This document shows positions 8,413 through 16,223 of a DNA stretch of 35,537 nucleotides, piece by piece. Below the pieces are notes generated by a model. It made no database searches, was not told the origin of the DNA, and was given only the letters and a program-made list of their open reading frames with translations. Position 1 is the first letter of the stretch, and every line of letters begins with the position of its first letter. The stretch spans positions 1 through 35,537 of the forward strand of contig CAJTVD010000039.1 of the NCBI GenBank assembly GCA_910579495.1, in the 5' to 3' direction. Origin of the DNA: an uncultured Lachnospiraceae bacterium. GTDB lineage: Bacteria; Bacillota; Clostridia; Lachnospirales; Lachnospiraceae. The translations under genes were made by a program, and so were the position numbers.

Positions 8413-9744
8413 TTATTGTGTCATTGCCGTAACGAAATCATCCAGTTTCTGCTGTACGTTATCCTTGGTGATCTCTTTGCTCCTGATCTCCGTGGGAATT
8501 GCGTTTGCATAAGTCCAGTACCTGGTACTGAAGGTAGCGTTTGCGGGCTGTGCCACACTTGCCTTGTTTGCTTCTTCTACAAGAACGGTTGCAAGAGGGT
8601 CTGCTTTAACGGCTTCGCTCTCCCCGGCTTTGATGTTTGCAGGAACCTGTGCGGATTTTTCATAACGCAGCACCTGGTTCTCTTCGTTGCCAAGGAATGC
8701 CGCAAAAGCAACTGCTGCCGCCATATTCTTGGACTGTGCGTTTACGCCGATACACTTAGAGCCATAGAAGCCCAGAAGCTGGTAATCATTCCCGTCAGGG
8801 TTGAATGTGGGGATAATTGCCATTCCCAGGTCGTCGCCTAAAATATCTTTGTACAGGTCATAGTTCCAGGAACCGTCAAACCACGCGCCGATCCTGTGGT
8901 CGCCTGCCAGCTCGGATACGGAAATTTCGCCGTCAAATGCACATTTAGGGTTGTTGATCAGGTCAATCAGGTAATTGGTAACTGCAACACCTTTTTCATT
9001 GTTCCAGTCAACCCCCGCTGCCAGGTCACTTCCGTCAGGCCCGAAAATGCTAAGGCCTGCGCCATAATAGTAGCATCCCAGTTTCCAGCCGCCTGCGGAT
9101 TCAAAATAGTAATTGTATACGTTATCTGCTGTTTCCTTTGCCATGATCTTTTCCAGTGATGTGATATCTGCCTCATCAAGGATTGTCTTGTCATAGTACA
9201 TAAAGAAAGTATTATGGGTAAAAGGAATCGCATACAGTGCATCGTCCACCATGGCTGTGGCTACAACGGATTCCGCGATGGTGCTCTTTACCATCTCTTC
9301 TGTGGCTCCCCCAAGCCTTGCGATTGCGCCTGCTTCTACTAAGGAAGGAAGCTGGTCACTGGCAAATAAGAATACGTCCGCCGCTGCACCAACGTCCTTA
9401 AGGACGGATTCCTGGCACTTGTCTTCCCCTACAACCTCAGTAACCCATGTAATATTATATTCCGGATGCTCTGCCGCGAAAGCCTTCTGCTGTTCATCCA
9501 TGATCCCGGTATCCACCTGGTTCTGGGGACACCATACCTTCAAAGTAATATCTGCGCTCTCCCCTGAAGAGGCTGCCCCGGAATTATCCGCGGCTGCGGT
9601 ATCATCTTTCTTTTCCGTCCCTGCATCTGCCGCAGCCCCTGACGGGGAATCACTTTTCGCGGAATCCCCTCCCTTGCTTCCGCATCCGGTTACGGCAGTA
9701 ACGGTCATTGCTGCCATCAATAAAGCGACTAAAAACCTTTTCAT
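8413..9744 (-). CDS. malE: Maltodextrin-binding lipoprotein of an ABC importer
   Basis: The 443-residue extracellular solute-binding protein begins with a lipoprotein signal peptide whose lipobox VTGC puts the lipidated cysteine at residue 21. A low-complexity Ala/Ser/Asp/Lys linker follows up to about residue 65. The family 1 binding fold then starts at ITLKVWCPQNQ, with AFAAEHPEYNITW and the ligand-cleft segment YAIPFTHNTFFMYYD. It is the first gene of the operon, read from a consensus-like promoter at 9796-9824 with operator-like repeats around the start site. Maltodextrin specificity is inferred from the pullulanase and debranching enzyme genes downstream. Confidence 0.9.
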   Translation of the reverse strand: MKRFLVALLMAAMTVTAVTGCGSKGGDSAKSDSPSGAAADAGTEKKDDTAAADNSGAASSGESADITLKVWCPQNQVDTGIMDEQQKAFAAEHPEYNITWVTEVVGEDKCQESVLKDVGAAADVFLFASDQLPSLVEAGAIARLGGATEEMVKSTIAESVVATAMVDDALYAIPFTHNTFFMYYDKTILDEADITSLEKIMAKETADNVYNYYFESAGGWKLGCYYYGAGLSIFGPDGSDLAAGVDWNNEKGVAVTNYLIDLINNPKCAFDGEISVSELAGDHRIGAWFDGSWNYDLYKDILGDDLGMAIIPTFNPDGNDYQLLGFYGSKCIGVNAQSKNMAAAVAFAAFLGNEENQVLRYEKSAQVPANIKAGESEAVKADPLATVLVEEANKASVAQPANATFSTRYWTYANAIPTEIRSKEITKDNVQQKLDDFVTAMTQ

Positions 9745-9795
9745 TTTACTTACCTCCTTGGATTTATAAAAGTTTCTCTAAGTTTCGATGTGTTT

Positions 9796-9824
9796 ACATT
9801 AGCATAAAGAAATGATATAGTCAA
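9796..9824 (-). promoter_or_regulatory. Sigma-A promoter of the malEFG operon
   Basis: On the minus strand -35 TTGACT (9819-9824) and -10 TAATGT (9796-9801) are separated by exactly 17 bases. Just downstream of the -10, AAGTTTCTCT and AAGTTTCGA (9770-9788 on the plus strand) match the motif repeated upstream of the lacI-type gene, so a repressor bound here would block initiation. Confidence 0.75.
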
Positions 9825-9892
9825 GATGGCCTTTCGTGCACTTTTACCCTTATATATGCCAAAAATCATAATATTTGTTCATTTTGTATATC

Positions 9893-9950
9893 AAATCGAA
9901 ACTTTTTCTAAACTTATATTTCGAAACTATTTTCCTGTAAGTTTCGTTAC
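9893..9950. promoter_or_regulatory. Cluster of LacI-family operator-like sites
   Basis: Three copies of a CG-centred motif occur close together: AAATCGAAACTT (9893-9904), ATTTCGAAACT (9918-9928) and GTAAGTTTCGTTAC (9937-9950). A CG-centred imperfect palindrome is typical of LacI-family operators. They lie between the divergent malE and lacI-type promoters, and matching half sites occur at 9770-9788 over the malE start region. Binding by the adjacent regulator is inferred. Confidence 0.6.
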
Positions 9951-10031
9951 TACCACCTTATACAGTCTGGAATTTCCTGCCTTTTTTGATAAGCCCCGCC
10001 CTGCTGCCCCTTCAAAGTTTAGCACAACGCC

Positions 10032-10060
10032 TTGTGTTTTACCCTTAACCTTGCTATAAT
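10032..10060 (+). promoter_or_regulatory. Promoter of the lacI-type regulator gene
   Basis: TTGTGT (10032-10037) and a perfect TATAAT (10055-10060) are spaced by 17 bases. The regulator start codon lies 60 bases further on. No copy of the operator motif overlaps this promoter, although the upstream cluster is within 110 bases. Confidence 0.7.
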
Positions 10061-10119
10061 TACTTTATTTCACACATTAGTTATTGGCATCTTTCACAAA
10101 AATTTCGGGAGGTTTCTGT

Positions 10120-11136
10120 ATGGCGACACTGAACGATATCGCAGCAAAACTGGGAATTTCCAAAAGCACTGTTTCCAAGGCGCTGAACAACGCCACCGAT
10201 GTAAGCGACGAAATGCGCAAAAGGATCCTGGAAACGGCGGTGGAGCTGGGCTACACCAACAAGCGTTTCCAGCGGAAAGAAAAAAAGCTCTGTATCCTGA
10301 TTGAAAATATGGAATGCAACACCCCAAACCAGTTCGGGCATGATATCGTCCTGGGTTTTAAGCAGATGGCAGAACCGGAAGGCTGGCAGGTGGACGTGGT
10401 GCCTGTGACCATAGATTTCCAGAAACTGACCCCCTATGGCGTCTTTATGATGCAGCAGGACTACCAGGCTTCCTTTATCCTGGGTTTTTCCCTGTTAGAC
10501 CCCTGGATGCAGGAGTTCCGTGTCTCCCGGGTCCCTACGGTCCTTTATGACAACTATATCAAGGAAAATCCCAACATTGCCTCTGTAGGCTGCGACAGCC
10601 AGGAGGGGTTTGAACTTGCAGTGAAGCATCTTATGAAGCTGGGGCATAAAAAAATAGGGCTGATATCCGGCCCCCTGGATTCCTATATCCTGAAGGCAAG
10701 ATACAACGCCTATATTAACGCTTTATATAAGTTCGGCCTGGAAGTGAATGAAGATTATATCGGCCTGGGCTACTATGTGGCGGAATCCACCAGAAAGTAT
10801 ATCCCCAAGCTCCTGGACGGCGGCGTCACCGCCATCCTTTTTTCCCATGATGTGCGGGCAATCTCCGCCATCACGGAATGCTGTGACAGGGACATCCGGG
10901 TCCCAGAGGATATCAGCATTGTAGGCTTTGACGACCTGCCCATGACCGCCTATACCGTGCCGCCCCTTACCACCATCCGGCAGGACCGGCTTGCCCTTGG
11001 CAAATGCGGCTTTTATGCCTTATCCTGCCTGCTGAACCAGGTGGCCATCGGCTCCATCCTGCTGCGGGCCACCCTGATTGTGAGGGACTCCACCGGGCCT
11101 GCCCCCACGGCCCCCTTAGGGCCAACGCGCCCATAG
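10120..11136 (+). CDS. malR: LacI/MalR-family transcriptional regulator
   Basis: The 338-residue protein has an N-terminal LacI helix-turn-helix (MATLNDIAAKLGISKSTVSKAL, continuing as DVSDEMRKRILETAVELGY) and a periplasmic-binding-protein-like sensor domain. Characteristic segments are GHKKIGLISGP, the effector-domain SIVGFDDLP, and TTIRQDR near the end. An in-frame ATG lies 36 bases upstream, but GGGAGG at 10107-10112 sits 7 bases before the ATG at 10120, so the later start is chosen. It is divergent from the malEFG operon and probably represses it in the absence of maltodextrin. The C terminus is proline-rich and ordinary in length. Confidence 0.88.
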   Translation: MATLNDIAAKLGISKSTVSKALNNATDVSDEMRKRILETAVELGYTNKRFQRKEKKLCILIENMECNTPNQFGHDIVLGFKQMAEPEGWQVDVVPVTIDFQKLTPYGVFMMQQDYQASFILGFSLLDPWMQEFRVSRVPTVLYDNYIKENPNIASVGCDSQEGFELAVKHLMKLGHKKIGLISGPLDSYILKARYNAYINALYKFGLEVNEDYIGLGYYVAESTRKYIPKLLDGGVTAILFSHDVRAISAITECCDRDIRVPEDISIVGFDDLPMTAYTVPPLTTIRQDRLALGKCGFYALSCLLNQVAIGSILLRATLIVRDSTGPAPTAPLGPTRP

Positions 11137-11171
11137 CCCAGGACGCCGGCCCGGAAATATCTTTATGCCGT

Positions 11172-12359
11172 TTACCAATACATCTGCCAGTCTTTGTGAA
11201 GCCTTGTGAGGGCTTCCATATAGAAATAATCCCCCCAGGCGTTGCACTCGTCCACGCCGCAATGGCTGCAGGTATTGTAGGGAGAATGGTTAGAATAGGT
11301 GCTGTGAAGCACAAGCCCGTTGGACTGCGCCCGGTCCTTTACCGCATAATTGCCATATAGGGATTTGACCATCTGCCGGGCATACTTTTCATACACCTCC
11401 CCTTCTTCCCTGTCCATATACTTGCTCATTTCCAGCATACCGCATGCCACAATGGAGGCGGAAGAAGAATCCCTTGGCTGGCCGTCCCCGTCCGTAAATT
11501 CCAGGTCCCAGTAAGGAACCATATCTCCCGGCAGATGCTCCAGAAAATATTGGGCCACATTTTTGAACAGGGAAACATACTCCTTCCTTGCTGTGTATTT
11601 GTAAGCCAGGGCACAGCCATAAATGCCCCATGCCTGCCCCCGCGCCCAGGCGGAGCCGTCCCGGTAGCCCTGGCAGGTTGCCCCATGGTCTGGTTCCCCG
11701 GTTTCCACATCAAAGAAAAAGGTATGCCAGGTAGAATAATCCTCCCGGATCACATTCTTCATGGCCGTATGGATATGCTTTTGTGCAATGTCCCGGTATT
11801 TCTTATCCCCGGTCTCCCCGGAAGCCCAGTACAAAAGAGGGAGGTTCAGCAGGCAGTCAATGATCAGCCGATGGTTCTCCGGCGCATCCATTGGCCCCCA
11901 CGCCTGGATAAATTCCCCTACCGGATGGTATCTGGTTATTAGCTGCTCCGCCGCTTTGATGGCAGCTTCCCGCCCCTTTTTGCTTCCGGTGAGCTTATAA
12001 GCCGCCACACAGGAAGGGGAATACAAAAATCCCATATCATGGTGGTCAACTTCTATTTTCTGGCCGATCCGCCCCAGAAAGCTTTCCACCTGGATGTCCC
12101 CTGCCTGCCTTAGCTTTTCTGCCTCCGGCAGGTTCTTTTCCCTGGCATACTCATAGGCAAGCCAGATCTCCCCTGTCCAGAAACCTGTGGTCCAGTCCCT
12201 GTTGTCAATGGGCTGATAAAAACCGCCCTCACTGTACGCATTCTGGAACTTGTGTGTAAACACCGGCAGATTCCCCACCACCTGGGACAGGCAAAAATCC
12301 AGCGCCTTTTCCACCTCATCTTTGGTGATGGGCTCTTTTTCCTCAAACAAAATTTTCAT
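11172..12359 (-). CDS. Glycoside hydrolase family 88 (unsaturated glucuronyl hydrolase type)
   Basis: The 395-residue (alpha/alpha)6-barrel protein would release unsaturated uronic acid from oligosaccharides made by polysaccharide lyases. GH88 features visible are NRDWTTGFWTGEIWLAYE, the Asp in HHDMGFLYS and the Asp in RLIIDCLLNLPLLYW (the two catalytic-type aspartates), and DGSAWARGQAWGIYG. There is no signal peptide, as is usual for GH88. The frame extends upstream into the DUF1848 gene, but AGGAG lies 6 bases before the ATG at 12359, so this start is used. It is convergent with malR and follows the DUF1848 gene by 38 bases with no visible promoter, so it may be cotranscribed with it. Confidence 0.9.
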   Translation of the reverse strand: MKILFEEKEPITKDEVEKALDFCLSQVVGNLPVFTHKFQNAYSEGGFYQPIDNRDWTTGFWTGEIWLAYEYAREKNLPEAEKLRQAGDIQVESFLGRIGQKIEVDHHDMGFLYSPSCVAAYKLTGSKKGREAAIKAAEQLITRYHPVGEFIQAWGPMDAPENHRLIIDCLLNLPLLYWASGETGDKKYRDIAQKHIHTAMKNVIREDYSTWHTFFFDVETGEPDHGATCQGYRDGSAWARGQAWGIYGCALAYKYTARKEYVSLFKNVAQYFLEHLPGDMVPYWDLEFTDGDGQPRDSSSASIVACGMLEMSKYMDREEGEVYEKYARQMVKSLYGNYAVKDRAQSNGLVLHSTYSNHSPYNTCSHCGVDECNAWGDYFYMEALTRLHKDWQMYW

Positions 12360-12397
12360 GGCCTTCTCCTTTTCTATTTCTACCGCCATTGCTACCC

Positions 12398-13336
12398 CTA
12401 GCCAAATAAACTGAGCTGCGTTTCTTTTAGGGACCTCACTTTGCGCTCTGTAACCGTATCTTCCTCTGTTACTACGCCACATAATAAAGGCGAATGGGGA
12501 TCATATAACCGGCTATTATGGGTAACTCTCTTTTCCGACTCATTGGCATAACAATAGCGGCAGCCATTTTGGCAGGTATCGTAGGTTCCCACTTCTATAC
12601 TCTCAACACAGCCGCATTCCTTTCTCTGGTTCTTATCCTTCTTCACCTCTATTTTACTGCCGGTTATCTTTTCTATTAATTCTTTATCAATGCAGCAATT
12701 ATGTCCAATCCCATAAGAAAGTAAATCTATTTTCTCCGCGCATGTTGCGATCTTCATGTTATTTTTCCGGGCAGTCCCTGAAAGCGTTGAGACAAAATCA
12801 TAAAAGCGGCTTTCCTCTATCCCCTGAACAGAAATGCCTTCCATATTCCTTTTGGCCTTGGCATAAAGATCCATGAAACTTATCACCACTTTGTCCGTAT
12901 ACCCCTGCAGGGACTCTGCGATCTCCCCAAAAGCTTTGATATGGTACGCAGGCGTATACCTGTCCGTAAAGAATATGGGGTCATATCTCCAAATGACTTT
13001 TTCCCTTCCTGTCTTTGCTGATAATCTGCGAAAAACGCCTATCATCTGCTTCCGCTTATCCGGTACCCCAGGCTCTATGTCCTTCCCGTAACCTGTTAAG
13101 GTAAATTGGAAATAATACCCATAGCCTCCCAGGCAGTCTAACCTGTCAATCATCGGCAGAGGGTTCTTCGTCCAAAATACCATACAGTCCACGGTATCAG
13201 GGGACAGGCTGACCCTGCTTATCCGATGAGGGTTCATGGGATTTTTTACATATAGATATCCTTCCTTTAACCTGTTTATAAACCACTGGGAATAATAGTT
13301 GGGGATATCTGTCCTCCTGCTTACACTTAATATCAT
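12398..13336 (-). CDS. DUF1848 family protein, cysteine-rich
   Basis: The 312-residue protein matches the DUF1848 pattern: MILSVSRRTDIPNYYSQWF at the N terminus, VDCMVFWTKNPLPM, YFQFTLTGYG, VIWRYDPIFF, and a C-terminal cysteine cluster CGCVESIEVGTYDTCQNGCRYCYAN. The fold is thought to resemble TIM-barrel radical SAM enzymes, and the clustered cysteines suggest an iron-sulfur or metal site. I know of no firm function. An AGAGGT site precedes the ATG. It lies 27 bases downstream of the small cassette gene and upstream of GH88, all on one strand. Confidence 0.85.
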   Translation of the reverse strand: MILSVSRRTDIPNYYSQWFINRLKEGYLYVKNPMNPHRISRVSLSPDTVDCMVFWTKNPLPMIDRLDCLGGYGYYFQFTLTGYGKDIEPGVPDKRKQMIGVFRRLSAKTGREKVIWRYDPIFFTDRYTPAYHIKAFGEIAESLQGYTDKVVISFMDLYAKAKRNMEGISVQGIEESRFYDFVSTLSGTARKNNMKIATCAEKIDLLSYGIGHNCCIDKELIEKITGSKIEVKKDKNQRKECGCVESIEVGTYDTCQNGCRYCYANESEKRVTHNSRLYDPHSPLLCGVVTEEDTVTERKVRSLKETQLSLFG

Positions 13337-13363
13337 TACAAATACCTCTAATAGGCAGAGCCT

Positions 13364-13807
13364 TTAATCCAATAAATGCCCTTCCCTGTAAGACCACTCC
13401 AAATAACTGGGATTCTGGTAATACACATCCGTCTGGAAATCAGAAATTTTATCGCTGATAAAGGAGGAAAAAATGTTGATCAGCTCGTCTGCCTCTTTTC
13501 CGGGTTCCGCACAATCTTCGATCAGAATGCTATATAATTTTCCAATATCCATGTAGCTGGGAACCGTATACTTACATTCTGTGATGGTGTCAAAATCCCC
13601 ATCTGGTATCCGGTATCTTTCTATCAATTCGTCACCGACCTGCCCAAAGGAAAGGCAATGATTCACCTCTGCATCATATAACTGCTTCTCAACCCCTTCC
13701 TTTCCCAGGGCTTCCACGATAACTCTGCGCCTGTTTTTCGTCTGCCGGGCAATATATTCAATTAACGAACATACATAAAAATAATCATTTCTTTCTTTTT
13801 CGGTCAT
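13364..13807 (-). CDS. Small partner protein of the DUF3990 gene, unknown function
   Basis: The 147-residue soluble, acidic protein begins MTEKERNDYFYVCSLIEYIA and contains NHCLSFGQVGDELIERYRI and YTVPSYMDIGKLYS. It is predicted to be largely helical, with no membrane segment or recognised catalytic motif. It reminds me of small proteins, some labelled DUF3791-like, that neighbour DUF3990 genes, but that assignment is uncertain. An ATG at 13828 lies before the AGGAG site, so the ATG at 13807, 11 bases after AGGAG, is preferred. Its start overlaps the end of the DUF3990 gene by 23 bases, implying translational coupling. Confidence 0.75.
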   Translation of the reverse strand: MTEKERNDYFYVCSLIEYIARQTKNRRRVIVEALGKEGVEKQLYDAEVNHCLSFGQVGDELIERYRIPDGDFDTITECKYTVPSYMDIGKLYSILIEDCAEPGKEADELINIFSSFISDKISDFQTDVYYQNPSYLEWSYREGHLLD

Positions 13808-14258
13808 ATACAATTTCACTCCTGTCATAGGCCAGGCAATTTAGCGCAGATAACGTATGAAAACTTATTTGATGGGTTGGATATTTAAATTCTGCCAACA
13901 CCCAAAACTGCTTTCGGTTTATACGCCCTGTGAGAAAATCATTTACATAGTTCCACACAGTATCATTTGCCATTGGCCCTTCCACAACGTCATATGAATG
14001 CGTTTCTCCGCTTCTGCAACTCGCAATAAAATCCAGCCACTCGTCTGACATTTGCCCAAACTTTAAAACGGATAACCCATCACTTGGCTTATAAGAATAA
14101 TAATTAATGATTGGCTCACCTTCTCCCCGGTTCGCCCACCGTACTGCCTGCCCAAAATTGTTTGTACAGTAAAATCCCCAGGAAAAATCTTTTGTATACC
14201 TTGTTTTCCGAATCTCTGGAAATTCAACGATTTCCTTACTTGCATGATAAAGAATCAT
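13785..14258 (-). CDS. DUF3990 protein, ADP-ribosyltransferase-like
   Basis: The 157-residue protein shows the DUF3990 (PF13151) pattern: MILYHASKEIVEFPEI, then DFSWGFYCTNNFGQAVRWA, LSVLKFGQMSDEWLDFI, YDVVEGPMANDTVW and a C-terminal HQISFHTLSALNCL. The family is regarded as related to ADP-ribosyltransferases; the LYHAS and GFYCT elements correspond to NAD-site strands in that fold. Activity is not shown. The chosen ATG follows a purine-rich GGGGGTGGGGGT site; an upstream start (14333) would add a Gly/Arg-rich, promoter-overlapping stretch and is rejected. The gene has its own promoter (14305-14333) and overlaps the partner gene, an arrangement typical of toxin-antitoxin pairs. Confidence 0.82.
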   Translation of the reverse strand: MILYHASKEIVEFPEIRKTRYTKDFSWGFYCTNNFGQAVRWANRGEGEPIINYYSYKPSDGLSVLKFGQMSDEWLDFIASCRSGETHSYDVVEGPMANDTVWNYVNDFLTGRINRKQFWVLAEFKYPTHQISFHTLSALNCLAYDRSEIVYDRKRKK

Positions 14259-14304
14259 ACCCCCACCCCCTCTTCCCCTATTGGCCGCCGCCACATTTAA
14301 TATC

Positions 14305-14333
14305 ATTTTATCCCAGTCTATACGAAAAGGCAA
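14305..14333 (-). promoter_or_regulatory. Promoter of the DUF3990 cassette
   Basis: On the minus strand TTGCCT (14328-14333) and TAAAAT (14305-14310) are separated by 17 bases. The DUF3990 ATG is about 46 bases downstream. This makes the cassette independent of the AraC gene upstream. Confidence 0.6.
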
Positions 14334-14360
14334 GCCAGCTGCCTTCTCCTGCTCCTGCCC

Positions 14361-15191
14361 CTAAAAGCTCCTGAATTCCGAAGGCGTATATCCAAAATGC
14401 TTTTTGAAGCAGTTGGAAAAATAACCCACATCGCTAAACCCGCACTTCCATGAGATGTTCCCCACCTCTTCCTCCGTAGCTTTCAGAAGCCTCTGTGCCT
14501 GCTCCAGGCGCAGGATCTGGATATACTTCATCACCGTTATTCCTGTGGCGGCTTTAAACCTGCGGCAAAAATAAGTTTCATTATAACCAAACTTTTCGCT
14601 GATGCTCCTGGCAGAAATCTTTTCCGTATAATTGGCATTGATATACTCGATCACCCTGCCGAAGCCCTTATCCACCCTATGTACCATCCCGGAACCCGCC
14701 CCGCAGTGCTGGCACAAAAGCCCAATGACCTCATAGATGATCCCTATCGCCACAAGGGGATTATCTCCCCTGCCTCCGGAAAGAGCCTTTACCAGCTTTT
14801 CCACAGTTTCTTTTATTTCCGTGTGCTGTGCAACCTTCTGGAAACCTGTCCTGTATTTACAAACAGGGGCAAGATATTTCTGGGAGGCCATGGTACCGTT
14901 TTGAAACTTTTCCACATCGAACATGATGGCATGATACACCACGCCCCGCTCTCCCGCCACGCCGCAGTGCATCATCCCCGGGCTGACAACTGCGGTCTGC
15001 CCCTGATCTACTGAGTAGTGTTCCTGCCCGAAATACAGTTCCAGCTCCCCCGCCTCCACGTATAAAAGCTCCATCCGCTCATGCCAGTGCATGGAAAAGC
15101 AAATTTCCCCCGGCTTCTTTCTGTTCTCCAAATATTTAATTGCATTTTCACCATACACCACCGGCGTAAGCTCCTTATACGCATCCAGCAT
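14361..15191 (-). CDS. AraC-family transcriptional regulator with cupin sensor
   Basis: The 276-residue protein has an N-terminal cupin-like sensor (HWHERMELLYVEAGELELYF, then SPGMMHCGV) and a C-terminal double helix-turn-helix (SARSISEKFGYNETYFCRRF and VGNISWKCGFSDVGYFSNCF, ending GYTPSEFRSF). Such regulators usually activate sugar catabolic genes. The frame opens at 15272, but a TATAAT -10 box lies inside that extension, so ATG at 15191 is preferred. It is divergent from the epimerase/oxidoreductase pair 180 bases away, the most likely target. The GH88 gene on its own strand is another candidate. Confidence 0.85.
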   Translation of the reverse strand: MLDAYKELTPVVYGENAIKYLENRKKPGEICFSMHWHERMELLYVEAGELELYFGQEHYSVDQGQTAVVSPGMMHCGVAGERGVVYHAIMFDVEKFQNGTMASQKYLAPVCKYRTGFQKVAQHTEIKETVEKLVKALSGGRGDNPLVAIGIIYEVIGLLCQHCGAGSGMVHRVDKGFGRVIEYINANYTEKISARSISEKFGYNETYFCRRFKAATGITVMKYIQILRLEQAQRLLKATEEEVGNISWKCGFSDVGYFSNCFKKHFGYTPSEFRSF

Positions 15192-15222
15192 CCTTCTGCC
15201 CTTCCCTTCTGCTCCCCCTATT

Positions 15223-15250
15223 ATTATAGCATTACCTGTATCACTGTCAC
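15223..15250 (-). promoter_or_regulatory. Promoter of the araC-type gene
   Basis: GTGACA (15245-15250, minus strand) and a perfect TATAAT (15223-15228) are spaced by 16 bases, 31 bases before the chosen start codon. Confidence 0.6.
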
Positions 15251-15374
15251 GGACTTTTTTCACTTCCCCCACAGGTAAAAAAATTACAAATCCAGGTGGA
15301 AAATATTCTTGGGATCCCCCTTTTCCTGTGATAACCTAAAAGTACAACAATAGAGCGAAAGTGAGGATATATCT

Positions 15375-16223
15375 ATGAAAATCGGTACTTGTGTTTCCTT
15401 TTCTTCTATGGAAGAAATGCCTGGGAAACTGGCCGTCCTGAAAGAAAACGGTTTTGATGCCTGCCAGTTGGTGGCCTGGAAGCCCTCCCTGTGGACAGAG
15501 GAAAACGCTGATAGCCTGAAAAAAATGCTGGAGGATCATGGGATTACGGTATCCGCCTTCTGGTGCGGATGGGAAGGCCCCACTACCTGGGATTTTTATG
15601 ACGGCCAGCTTACCCTTGGGCTGGTTCCCCCTGAATACCGCCAGATGCGCATCCAAAACCTCTGTGACGGCGGCGACTTCGCCCACAGGCTTGGCATTAC
15701 CAATGTGGTGACCCATATGGGCTTTATCCCTGAAAATCCCTACGACCCGGCCTTCGGCGGTTTATGTGTTGCCGTCCAGACAGTGGCAAGGCATTTAAAG
15801 GAAAATAACCAATACCTGCTCTTTGAAACAGGCCAGGAGACCCCTGTGGCGATGCTGCGCTGTTTTGAAAGGACAGGCTGTGACAACCTTGGGGTCAACC
15901 TGGACACCGCCAACCTGATCCTTTATGGAAAAGCCAATCCTACAGACGCCCTGGACGTCCTGGGAAAATATGTGCGGGATGTCCATGCAAAAGACGGCTG
16001 CTATCCCACCAACGGCCATGAGCTGGGACAGGAGACCCGGATCGGGGAAGGCAAAGTGGATTTCAAAGCTTTCTTCTCCCGCCTCCATGAGCTGGGCTAC
16101 AATTCCCATGTGACCATAGAACGGGAGATCGACGGCAGCCAGCAGCTACAGGATATCCTGGACGCCAGAGAATATCTTACGAAAATCATCACAGAAATAT
16201 ATGGAGGGGACGCCTTATGTTAA
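15375..16223 (+). CDS. Sugar phosphate isomerase/epimerase (xylose isomerase-like TIM barrel)
   Basis: The 282-residue protein belongs to the AP-endonuclease-2-like TIM-barrel family that includes IolE, IolI and hydroxypyruvate isomerases. Metal-ligand positions fit FETGQE near residue 153, NLDTAN near 178, DVHAKDG near 201 and the final Glu in TIEREID near 250. It begins MKIGTCVSF after a GTGAGGA site. Its last seven bases overlap the start of the oxidoreductase gene, so both form one operon. The sugar is not identifiable; an inositol-like or keto-sugar step is inferred from the pairing. Confidence 0.87.
   Translation: MKIGTCVSFSSMEEMPGKLAVLKENGFDACQLVAWKPSLWTEENADSLKKMLEDHGITVSAFWCGWEGPTTWDFYDGQLTLGLVPPEYRQMRIQNLCDGGDFAHRLGITNVVTHMGFIPENPYDPAFGGLCVAVQTVARHLKENNQYLLFETGQETPVAMLRCFERTGCDNLGVNLDTANLILYGKANPTDALDVLGKYVRDVHAKDGCYPTNGHELGQETRIGEGKVDFKAFFSRLHELGYNSHVTIEREIDGSQQLQDILDAREYLTKIITEIYGGDALC

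Noticed and set aside
9251..9769. Open frame of 172 codons on the plus strand, Ala/Ser-rich
   Set aside because: It mirrors the malE signal peptide and linker; the lipobox and promoter support the minus strand.
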